A stretch of DNA of 64,000 nucleotides from Xanthostigma xanthostigma (Eukaryota > Arthropoda > Insecta > Raphidioptera > Raphidiidae): contig OY754467.1 in the NCBI GenBank assembly GCA_963575645.1, positions 8,742,001 through 8,806,000 on the forward strand, in the 5' to 3' direction. This document shows positions 30,901 through 42,900 of the stretch, piece after piece (the first letter of the stretch is position 1; each line of letters begins with the position of its first letter). Below the pieces are notes generated by a model that was given only the letters and a program-made list of their open reading frames with translations, was not told the DNA's origin and did not search any database. The position numbers and the translations under genes were made by a program.

Positions 30901-33900
30901 TTGTTTGACTTCTTCAATTTCTTTTTGCTTGGCTTCCTCAATTTCTTTTTGCTTGACTTTTTCTAGTTCCTTTTGCTTGGCTTCTTCAATTTCTTTTTGC
31001 TTAGCTTTCTCAAGCTCTTTTTGTTTGGCTTCTTCAATCTCTTTTTGCTTAGCTTCCTCAATTTCTTTTTGCTTGGCTTCTTCAATTTCCTTTATCTTAG
31101 CTTTTTCAAGCTCTTTTTGTTTGGCTTCTTCAATCTCTTTTTGCTTGGCTTCTTCAATTTCTTTTTGCTTAGCTTTTTCTAGTTCTTTTTGCTTGGCTTC
31201 TTCAATTTCTTTTTGGTTAGCTTTTTCAAGCTCTTTTTGTTTGGCTTCTTCAATCTCTTTTTGCTTAGCTTTTTCTAGTTCCTTTTGCTTGGCTTCTTCC
31301 ATTTCTTTTTGCTTAGCTTTTTCTAGTTCTTTTTGTTTGGCTTCTTCAACTTCTTTTTGCTTAGCTTTTTCTAGTTCTTTTTGCTTGGCTTCTTCAATTT
31401 CTTTTTGTTTAGCTTTTTCAAGCTCTTTTTGTTTGGCTTCTTCAATCTCTTTTTGCTTAGCTTTTTCTAGTTCCTTTTGCTTGGCTTCTTCAACTTCTTT
31501 TTGCTTAGCTTTTTCTAGTTCTTTTTGCTTGGCTTCTTCGATTTCTTTTTGCTTAGCTTTTTCAAGCTCTTTTTGTTTGGCTTCTTCAATCTCTTTTTGC
31601 TTAGCTTTTTCTAGTTCCTTTTGCTTGGCTTCTTCAACTTCTTTTTGCTTAGCTTTTTCTAGTTCTTTTTGCTTGGCTTCTTCGATTTCTTTTTGCTTAG
31701 CTTTTTCAAGCTCTTTTTGTTTGGCTTCTTCAATCTCTTTTTGCTTAGCTTTTTCTAGTTCTTTTTGTTTGGCTTCTTCAACTTCTTTTTGCTTAGCTTT
31801 TTCTAGCTCCTTTTGCTTGGCTTCTTCAATTTCTTTTTGCTTAGCTTTTTCAAGTTCCTTTTGTTTGATTTCTTCAATTTCTTTTTGCTTAGTTTTTTCT
31901 AGTTCCTTTTGCTTGGCTTCTTCAAGTTCTTTTTGTTTAGCTACTTCGAGTTCTTTCTGTTTATTTTCTTCTAATTTTTTCTTATTTGTTTCTTCTTGTT
32001 CTTTTTTCTTAGCTTCTTCCAACTCTTTCTTCTTAATTTCTTCCTTTTCTTTATTTTTAGATTCATCGTCTTGTTGCGATTCTTTATTTTTCTCAATGTC
32101 TTCAATTTCTTCTGTTTGAGTCAGCACTCGTTTAACAGTTTGAAGAGCTTGTATTTCTTTCTGAACAGTTGAAGTCGATGAGTTCCTTTTTTCTTCTAAA
32201 AGAATGTCAATTGCTTGGATAGCTAGTTTTTCACCTTTTAATTTTTGGTCATCATCGTCTGAAACATTTGTAATTTTTATGGTTTTGTAAGTATCTGCTA
32301 TAATACTTTCTACAGTTTGTAATGCGTCCAAATTATTTTTTATTATCTTTAATTTAGCTGATGAAATATTTGGACGTTTGCTTTCTAGTGTTTTTTGGGC
32401 AATCAAACTGACAAAGAATTCTAATACTTGCAGCCCTATTTGAGATTCTTTTTCTTTATTTTTATCTTCGGCTAATTCTTTCTTTTTAGTTTCTTCCAAT
32501 TCTTTTTTCTTAGCTTCTTCAAATTCTTTTTTCTTTGTCTCTTCCAGTGCTTTCTTTTTAGTTTCTTCGGCCTTAGTGGAATCTTCTATTTCTTTCTTCT
32601 GTGCTTCTTCCTCCTTTTTAGTTTTTTCAAGTTCCCTTTGTTTAGCTTCTTCGATTTCTTTCAACTTAGCTTCTTTCTTTTTAGTTTCGTCCAATTCTTT
32701 TTGTTTAGTCTCTTCTTCTTTCTTTTTCGTTTTTTCCACTTCCTTTTGATTGGCCTCTTCAAGTTCCTTCTTCTTAGATTCGGCCTTATTTTTAGTTTCT
32801 TCCAGTTCTTTTCGCTTAAGTTCTTCAATTTCTTTCGCCTTAGCTTCTTTCTTTGTAGTTTCTTCCAAATCCTTTCGTTTAGCTTCTTCAATTTCTTTCG
32901 TTTTGATTTCTTCCTCTTTTTTGACTTCTTCTATATTTTTTAGTTTTGCTTCTTCATTTTCTTTCTCTAAGTCTTCTTTCTTTTTTATTTCTTCTAAATC
33001 CCGTTGTTTAGTCTCTTCGATTTCTTTCTTCTTTTTAGTTTCTTCCTGTTCGTTTTGTTTTGCTTCGTCAATTTCTTTTTTCTTCGCCTTTTCCGTTTTC
33101 TTTTTCGTGTCTTCTTCAAGTTCTTTTTTCATGGCTGATTCTTTCTCATCTTGCTTTATTTCAAATTCCTCTTCACGTGTTAAAATTTTTTTAACATTTT
33201 GTAAGGCTTGTATTTCTTTTTGTGATTTAGAGTTAGCTATTACAAATCTTTCTTGTATCAGATGATCGATAACCCGTATTGTTAGTTCATCATTCTTTAA
33301 TTTTTGTGCCTCCTCATTTGCAAGGTTTTTGAGTTGAATGGTTTTGCATACATCTGCAATGATATTTTCAACAGTTTCTAAAGCCTCCAAATTTGATTTA
33401 AGTATCTTTGACTTTTCTGGTGAAATATTAGACCGTTTGCTTTCCTGAGTTTTTTGAGTAACCAAACCGACAATAACTTCTAATGCCTGTAGTCCTACTT
33501 GGAACTTTTCTTTTGGTATTTCAAGATCTTCTGTAGGTTTACTTTCTTCTATGAGTATTTTTTCAACAGTTTCTAAGGCTTTAACCTCGTAATTTATTTG
33601 AGCTTTTTCCTTTTTATTTGTAACTGTTGTTAGCGCTTGTGTTTTTTCAGTTATTAAGTTTTCGATAATTTCTGAAGCACATAGCTCTGCAGTAGATAAT
33701 TCTGCCTTTTTCTGTTTTTCAATGACTAAATTTTCTACCACTTTTAGAGCAGAAACATTTTGTTCGAGTGTCTGTATATTTTCCGGAGTTATGTTCGGGG
33801 CGCTCAATATTTTCATTTTCTCTATTTTGATATTTTCGATAGTTTGCAATGCTTTCGATTCTGTCAGAACTTCTTTCGCCTTTTGTATAATATCTTCTGT

Positions 33901-36900
33901 TGATTTTTGTTCCGGAGTTTTTTGAACTAATAACGATTCAGCGACTTTCAAGGCTTCTAATTCGTTTTCAATATTTTTAATTTCTGCTTTAGATAATCCA
34001 GGTTGTTCTATTTCTTTCGCTTTTTCTATCAGAATATCTTCAATCACTTCCGCTACTGATATTTCTCCCTTTAATAGTTTTTGTTCAATTGTTTCAACTT
34101 TTTGTAGTTGTTTTTCGACCAAATTTTCTACTAATTTCAACGCTTTTAATTCGCCTTCTACTTTTTTCGATTTAATTGCAGGAGATTCTGACAATTCTTT
34201 GGCTGTTTCTAATATAATTTCATCAAGTACACCTTTTTGGGGCTTTTCAGTTGTTATTTCTGTTATCTTAGCTCTATGTAAAATATTTTCGACGGTTTGT
34301 AAAGCTGAAAGCTCTTTTTTGAGTTTCTTGGTTTGAAGTCTAGACACAGTGGTGGTTAGCTCTTCTGCTTTTTCATTGATTAAACTTTCCACTATTTCTA
34401 TCGCTCTGTTTTCGTTGCTTAATTTCTTTTCAAACTCTGTAATCGCTTCTTCTCCTTTTTCTGTTACCAGATTTTCAACTATTTGCAAAGCGATCAGTTC
34501 TTCTTGTACTATTGTAGCTAACTGCGATTCTTCTTTAATGTGTTTTAATGATTCCGTTTTTTCACCTATGATGTTTTCTAAAACTTTAGCTATTTGAATT
34601 GTCACTTTCTCTGCCGTGTCGTCTTTCTCTTTCGTTGAAATTTCTTGTGATTGTACATCTTCTTTGATATATTTCTGCTTAGCTTCTAATTCTGATTCTT
34701 TTTGTTTAACTTCTTCCACTTCCTTTTCTTTTGCTTCCTGTAACTCTTTTTTCTCATTCTTATTTGGATCTTTCTTTTTAGAATTCTCTAGTTCCATTCG
34801 ATTTGATTCTTCAACTTCTTTCAGTTTCGCATCTTCCAATTCTTTATTCTTAACTTCCTCTCTTTCTTTTTTCTGTGCTTTCTCTACGTCTTTCTTTTTG
34901 GCATCTTCGAGTTCTTTTTTCTGGGCTTCTTCTTTTTCTTTCCTTTCAGCTTCCTGTACTTCTTTCTTTTTGATTTCCTCTGCTTCTTTTGCCTTTTCCA
35001 GTTCCTTTTTCTTAGCCTCTTCGATTTCTTTTTTCTTAAATTCTTCTATCTCCTGCTTTTTGGAGTCTTCTATTGTCTTAGCTTCTTCGAGATCTTTTAT
35101 CTTTTTAGTTTCTTCTTCTTTCTTTTTAGCATCATCCAATTTCTTCGCAGCGTCTTCCGATTCTTTCTTTTTAACTTCTTCTAATTTCTTTAATTTGTGT
35201 TCTTCAGACTCTTTTTTGTTAATTGCTTTCAATTCAGTTTCGTCCAGTTCTTTTTGTTTTTCCAAAGTTTTCTTTTCAGTTGCTTCAGCTTCTTTTTTAT
35301 CAGTATCATCGATTTTTTGCTTCTTTGCCTCGTCTGTTTCTTTCTTTCGTATTTCCTCTTCTACTAGCTCTTCTGTATGTGTAAGAATACGTTTAACAGT
35401 TTGTAAAGCTTGTATTTCTGTTTGAACTTCCGAAGTAGATGTTTTACATTTTTCTTCTAATAAATTATCTATAACTTTCAGTGTTAATTCGGTACTATCT
35501 AATTTTTGTGCTTCTTCGTCTGAAACATTCTTCAACTTGATAGTTTTGCATGAATTCGCGACAATATTTTCAACGATTTCCAATGCGTGCAAATTGGATT
35601 TTATTAGCTTAGCTTTTACCGGAGGCATATTTGGTCGCCTACTTTCTTGCATTTTCTTTGCAGTTAAACTGACAATAATTTCTAGTGCTTGAAGTCCCAC
35701 CTGGAATTTCTGTACAGGAACGTCAGTGCCTGTAACTGGTTTCTCTATCAACAGCTGCTCAACTGTTTTTAAAGCTTCAATTTCGTAATCTATCTGAGCA
35801 ATTTCTTTTTTGTTTACAACTGTTGTTAGCTCTTTTGTTTTCTCACTTAATAAATTTTCAACAAGTTCTGTAGCACTGAGTTCCATGGTTGAAATTTCTG
35901 CCTTCTTTTGTTTTTTGATAACTAAACTTTCGACAACTTTGAGGGCAGAAAGAGTCTGTTCTAACGGTTGTGTACTTTCGATCGCTCTATTAGAATCTTT
36001 CAATAGTTTTGCTTTTTCTATTTTTAAATTTTCAATAGTTTGTAGTGCTTTCGATTCTGTCAGTACTTCTTTGGCTTTTTGTATTATGTCTTCTATAGAT
36101 TTTTGTTCTCCGGTTTTTTCGACCAATACAGCTTCAGCGACTTTTAATGCTTCCACTTCGCTTTTAATGCTTTTAATTTCTGCCTTCGATAATCCAGGCT
36201 GTTCCATTTCTTTCGTTTTTTCTGTCAAAATATCTTCTATAATTTCCACAACGGATATTTCACTTTTCATCGCTTTATTCTCAATTGTTTCGATCTTTTG
36301 CAATTGTTTTTCCACTAAATTTTCGACAACTTTCAAAGCTTCCAACTCCCCTTTCACTTGTTTCGTCTCTAAACCGGAAGAAATCTCCAGTGCTTTCGTT
36401 TTTTCTAATATGATATTTTCAAGTTCGGCCTTTTGCGGCTGACTAGTCGAAATTTCCGTGATATTTACTTGCTGTAAAATGTTTTCAACTGTTTGCAGTG
36501 CCGCAATTTCTTTCTTTATTTTGTTCGTTTGAAGCCTGGACATATTTGTGGTCAATTCTTGTTCTTTTTCATCGATCAAACCCTCAACTATTTCCAACGC
36601 CCTATTTTCATCAGATTTTTCCTTTTTGAGTTCGGTAACTAATTCTTCGCCCTTTTCGCTTACTAAATTTTCTACAATTTGCAGTGCGATTAGTTGTTCT
36701 TGCACCAATTTTGCTGTCTGTGATTCTTCACTGGTATGTTTTAATGTTTCTGTTTTTTCACTAATAATATTTTCTAAAACTTGCAATGTTTTCGCGTCAA
36801 CCGAAATACTTTCTTGTTTTTCCGCTGCTTCAGATTTTTCCTCCGTACTTTCTTTGACACTCTGTTGCGTTTTATCACTTTTCAGACCTTGCTTGTTTTC

Positions 36901-39900
36901 TTCAGTTTTTTCAAACGTTTCTGTTTCTTTTCTGTCTTTTACAGTAATAATTTCCTCAATCGCTGCATCTGTGCCTTGAACAGATTCTTTTTTCTCTTCA
37001 GTTACTTCCTTGATTTTTTCTATTTCAACACATTTGCCAACATCGACTATATCTGTTTTTACTTCGACTGTTTGTACTTTCGCTTCTTCTAATGGTTTTT
37101 CGAGTGCCGTCTCTGCAGTCTCTTGTTTTCGAGAATCGCGAGAGCCTACATTTTCAACAAGTATGATTTCTACAGCGTGAAGTGCAGCCACTTCCGCTTC
37201 TAATTTTTTAGCTTTTTGAGGCGACACCGACGATCGTCTCAACTCGTTGATTTTTTCTGTCACAATATTTTCAACAACTTCCAAAGCACTTGATTCAGTT
37301 TTATTTTCTTTCGAGGAAATACTAGATACTATAATTTTTTCCACTGTTTGGAGTGCATCTAAATCACCTTTAAGAATTCTTGCTTTAATGGGCGCAACTT
37401 CTTCATCGTTCAGCTCACCAGTTTTTTCCATCACCAAATTTTCAATAGTTTGCAATGCTTGATTACCTTCTTTGATTTCTTTGGCTATTTGAACAGATAT
37501 TTGGTACGGTTTTAATTCTTGAACTTTCTCCGATAATAAGTTTTCAGCGACTTTTAACGCAAATAATTCACTTTGTATTTTAATAGCTTGCTCTGTGGAA
37601 ACACTTTCTTTTTTAAGTTCTTTAGCTTTTTCTGTAGTAAGTTGTTCGAGTGTATTTAAAGCTACAATTTCTTCTAAAGCGCATTGCCCCGTACTATCCA
37701 TACTTTCCAAAATCTGTTTTGTTGCTGCTTCAGCAATCTTCAATTCCTCCGCTTTCTCTTGGAATAAATGTTCGACTACTTGCAATGCTTCTTCAACTTT
37801 TTTGACATTTTCTGTTTGAACACTGCTTTCTTTCATTGTTTCAGTTTTTTCTGTTACTAGATTTTCAATTACATGCAATGCGATTATTCCAAGATCAGCT
37901 TTGAGCGCTACAGGCACAGAAACAGTGCTGATCTTAGCATGTTGTTTTTCAGATAGTAAATTTTCAATTGTTTGCAAAGCTACAATTTCAGATTTAATCA
38001 CTTTTGCTTCAGCAGACGGTAACCTTTCCAACTGTAATTTCTCAACTTTTTCTTTAACGGCATTTTCAACAGCACTTAATATTGCGCTTTCGCTGTCTAC
38101 TTTAATGTCCTTTACATCAAGTTCGCTAACTTTTTCCAATATTATATTTTCGACTGCTTGCAGTGACTGAAGTTCAGACAACACTTTTTTAACTGCTTTA
38201 CTAGACGCTTCGACTGTTTTTAATTCTTCAGTTTTTTCGGATATTAAAGTTTCGACCACGTTAAGTGCACTCGATTCAACAATTGCTTGTTTAGCTTCTT
38301 TGTCGGGAATATTTTCTATTTTAACTTCACGAGCTTTTTCCATCAACATATTTTCAACTACGACTAAAGCCACCATTTCTTTTTTGGATTCTTCTTTTTG
38401 ATGCTTTGACACGTTAGGTTGAGATAGTTCGTCGGCTTTGTCAACAAGGAACTGTTCTACCATTTTCAATTCAGCATTTATGCCTTCCTGACTGACATCA
38501 ACAGTCTTAATCTCTTCTCCTTTTTCAAATATTATATTTTGAACAACTTGTAAGGCGTCGATTTGCTGTTCAATTTTTTCAGCAGTTTCTAGCGATGCGT
38601 CTTTCAACAATGTAACTTTTTCAATAACCATTTCTTCAATTGTTTGTAATGGTTTAATTTCAGTAACAGTAACAGCTTCTTTTGTTTCTGTCTTTTCCTT
38701 TATCAAACTCTCAACTACTTGTAACGCTTCAATGTCTTTCTTGACTACTTCTAATTGTTCATTTGACAAAGTTTTTTCTTTAGCTTGATTTTCTTTTTCC
38801 GACATTAAATCTTCTACAATATTTAATGTCATTAATTCTCCTTGTAAAGGTTTGGATTCGACGTTAATGACTTTCAGATTTTGAGAATTGTCACTTATTA
38901 TATTTTTAACTATAGCTAAAGCTGTAATATCCTGTTTGACTTTCTTGGCTTTAGCATCCACAACTGGCAGTTGTTTTAGTTCATCTGTTTTTTCAAGTGC
39001 CATTGTGTTTAAGGTTTGCATTACGTTTAATTGTTGAATTGTTTCAACCGCTTGCGTTGCAATTGCCTTTTCCAACAAGACATTTTCTACAGCTTGCAAA
39101 GCAGAAATTTCACATTCATCTTTTTGAGTTGTCTCTGTCGATAAGCTCATCAATTTTTCAGATAACAACGTTTCGACAATTTGAAGCGTAACTTCATCGG
39201 GCGATGCACTAGCAGTTTCAGCAGCCGGTTTAATACTCTGTAGTAATTCGGTGTTTTCAGCTATAATGTTCTCAAAGGTTTCCAGTGCTGATATGTCGTC
39301 ATTAATTTTCGCAGCATCTATAGTAGATTTCTGAACAGTTTTCAAAGTCTCGATCTTCTCTTCTTTCAGAGTTTCAACTGATTGTAGCGCTTGTATGTAA
39401 ACAACAGGTTTTTCTGTTTTAGCTGCGACTAATTTTTCGACTATCTTCAACGCATTGATTTCTTTTTCTACTGTCTTTTCACCGGTTTTTTCTAATTTAT
39501 CGATCGTTTCTTTTTCAAGATTTTCGAGTACTTGAAGAGCTCTTGATTCACCCTTAATTTCTTTTGTTTGTAATGGCGTAATATCCGCTATATTTAAATC
39601 ATCGGTTTTTTCCAAAATCAACTGTTCAACTATTTGTAAAGCTTGCAGCTCGGGCTCGGAACTTTCGACTGCCTTTTCAGTTTTTAATTTCTCTAAAACA
39701 TGCAGCGTTTCGTTTTTGACGGCTTTCGCTTCTAGAATTATATTTTCAACGGCTTGTAAAGCTTCGATTTCGTTCTGTAAGCGCTTCACTTTTTTAGCCG
39801 AAAGTCCTGGATATTTCAATTCTTCCATGCCTTCACGCATTAGAATTTCAATAATTTGGATTATTGCGCTCGTCTTATCTTCTGATGTCAACAATTCATC

Positions 39901-42900
39901 GCCGGCGATGGCTTTGACAATTTCAAGTTTTTCGTTGATAAGTTTCTCGACACTTTGCAGCGCGTCTTTTTCTTTTGTTAATTTTACAGCTTGCTCATTT
40001 GTTATTTTTGTTACGCTTAAGTCTTTTTCTTTTTTAGAAACTAAGTTTTCGACAATTTTTATCGAATCCGCTTTAGGAATTTTTATTTCCTCGGTTATTA
40101 TCTCCTGTACAACTGATTGTACAGCTGATGTTTCAGGTTCAATTTGTTCAGCAGACATAGTTTCAGGTTTAGAACTTTCTGCTTTTTCCAGTAGGGCTGA
40201 TGTTGATTCTTGTTCTTTTCCACTTTCAAATACAATTTGTTGAACTGTTTTTAGAGCTGCCACTTCAGTTTCAGTCTGTTTGGCAGTTTCAACGGACGTT
40301 TTGCCAGATTTTAAATTTTCAGTTTTTTCAGTTATAAGTTGTTCAATTACATTTTCAATTGGCATCTGTACTGAAATATTTTCTTGTTGAATCGCCTCAC
40401 TTATGACATTTTCTACAGTTTCCAAAGCACTGATTTCAGCTTTCAGAGCTTTAGATTTAGCATTAGAAATAGTCGTCGTTTCAAGTTTTTGTATTTTTTG
40501 AGCGGCGATTTGTTCAATTTGTTCAAGCGCTTTTGGTGATTCAGTTTTTACAGTCAATATCTTTTCAACAAGTGCCACAGCTTTCAGATCTTCTTCAAGC
40601 TGGCGTAATTTTTCAGGTGCAGCGTGAGTTAATATTAATTCTTGGACATTTTCTTCCATAATTTGTTTTACTGTTTCTAAGGCTCCTGTTTTTATACTTA
40701 AATTTCCTTGTTGTTTTATTTTTTCAGCGTTGTCATTAATAACTTTATGTGTTATTTGTAAGGCGTAAGTTTCGTTCTGCATTTGCTGTGTTTTTTCAGG
40801 AGAGATTGGTGATTGCAGTTCCAGTATTTTTTCAGTTAGCAATGTTTCGATCTCATCTAATATTTCGACCTTTCCCACACTCACAGGTTTTGCTTCCTGT
40901 GGCGGAATTTCAGTTTTTCCAACAATTATGTTTTCCACTGTTTGCAACGCGTTTATTTCACTCTGAAGCAAATTTGCTCTCTGCGCTGAAATTCCAACAA
41001 ACTTGAGGTCGTCTAATTTATCTGTTATTAAATTTTCTATCACCCTAACAAGCCCGACCTTCCCTTCAGGAATAGTCGTTTCAATTTCACTTGCATTGAT
41101 CAGTTGTTTCACAGTTTTTAAAGATTCAATATCAGAGTTTTTCAATTCTCCTTTCTTTTCTTTGATAACGTTTTCTATTTCTTGTAATACTTTAGTTTTG
41201 TTTTCAATAACGGGCTCTTTTCCTTTGCTAAATATCACTTCTTTAACGGTTTGAAGCGACTGGAGTTCATTTTCTATTTCAGTAATTTGAGCTTTTTTCA
41301 GACCTGGAGTTTTCAAATCTTTCAATTTTTCTTCAACGATGCATTCGATAACGTTCACAATACCTTCTGTTCCTTCAGATATTACCGGTTTAATTTCAGC
41401 AGTTTTAATTAGTTTTTTCACAGTATCCAAAGATTTTATTTCAAACTCTTGTAATATTCCTGTATTTTCTTTGATGACATTTTCTATTTCCTGTAATACT
41501 TTAGTTTTGTTTTCAATTATGGGCTCTTTTCCCGTATTAAATATCACTTCTTTAACGGTTTGAAGCGACTGGAGTTCATTTTCTATTTCAGTAATTTGAG
41601 CTTTTTTCAGGCCAGGTGTTTTCAAATCTTTCAACTTTTCTTCTACGATGCTTTCGATGACGTTGGCAATACCTTCTTTTCCTTCAGATATTATCGGTTT
41701 AATTTCAACAGTATTAATGAGTTTTTTGACGGTATCCAAAGATTTTATTTCAAACTCTTTTAATATTCCTGTATTTTCTTTGATGACATTTTCTATTTCC
41801 TTTAATATTTTCGCTTTGTTTTCAGTAGTGGGTTTTGCACCAATACTAAATATAACTTCTTTAACGGTTTGCAGGGACTGGAGTTCATTTTCTATTTCAG
41901 TAATTTGAGCTTTTTTCAGGCCAGGTGTTTTCAAATCTTTCAACTTTTCTTCAACAATGCATTCGATGACGTTGGCAATACCTTCTTTTCCTTCAGATTT
42001 TACCGGTTTAATTTCAGCAGTATTAATGAGTTTTTTCACGGTATCCAAAGATTTTATTTCAGACTCTTGTAACATTCCTGCATTATCTTTGATGACATTT
42101 TCTATTTCCTGTAATATTTTCGCTTTGTTTTCAGCTGTGGGTTTTGCACCATTGCTAACTATTACTTCTTTAACGGTTTGCAGGGACTGGAGTTCGTTTT
42201 CTATTTTAGATATTTGAGCTTTTTTCAGACCAGGTGTTTTCAAATCTTTCAACTTTTCTTCTACAATGCTTTCGATGACGTTGACAATACCTTCTTTTCC
42301 TTCAGATATTACCGGTTTAATTTCAGCAGTATTAATGAGTTTTTTCACGGTATCCAAAGATTTTATTTCAGACTCTTGTAACACTCCTGCATTATCTTTT
42401 ATGACATTTTCTATTTCCTGTAATATTTTCGCTTTGTTTTCAGCTGTAGGTTTTACGCCTTTGCTAAATATTACCTCTTTAACAGTTTGCAGAGACTGAA
42501 GCTCATTTTCTATTTCAGTAATTTGAGCTTTTTTCAGGCCAGGTGTTTTCAAATCTTTCAACTTTTCTTCTACAATACTTTCGATGACGTTGGCAATACC
42601 TTCTTTTCCTTCAGATATTACCGGTTTAATTTCAGCAGTATTAATGAGTTTTTTCACGGTATCTAAAGATTTTATTTCAGACTCTTGTAACACTCTTGCA
42701 TTATCTTTGATGACATTTTCTATTTCCTGTAATACTTTCGCTTTGTTTTCAGCTGTGGGTTTTGCACCATTGCTAACTATTACTTCTTTAACGGTTTGCA
42801 GGGACTGGAGTTCGTTTTCTATTTTAGAAATTTGAGCTTTTTTCAGACCAGGTGTTTTCAAATCTTTCAATTTTTCTTCAACGATGCATTCGATGACGTT

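Noticed and set aside
30540..31990. CRISPR-like regular repeat spacing
   Set aside because: Repeats are contiguous, in frame and encode octads; there are no unique spacers and the context is an insect gene.
30368..32119. 583-codon + strand ORF (Ser/Phe/Leu-rich, repetitive)
   Set aside because: Exact antisense of the Lys/Glu octad array. AAG/AAA/GAA codons read backwards never give stops, so it is a shadow. The same applies to + ORFs at 29381-30286, 32750-33265, 34616-35425, 35810-36442 and others within 27.9-45.9 kb.
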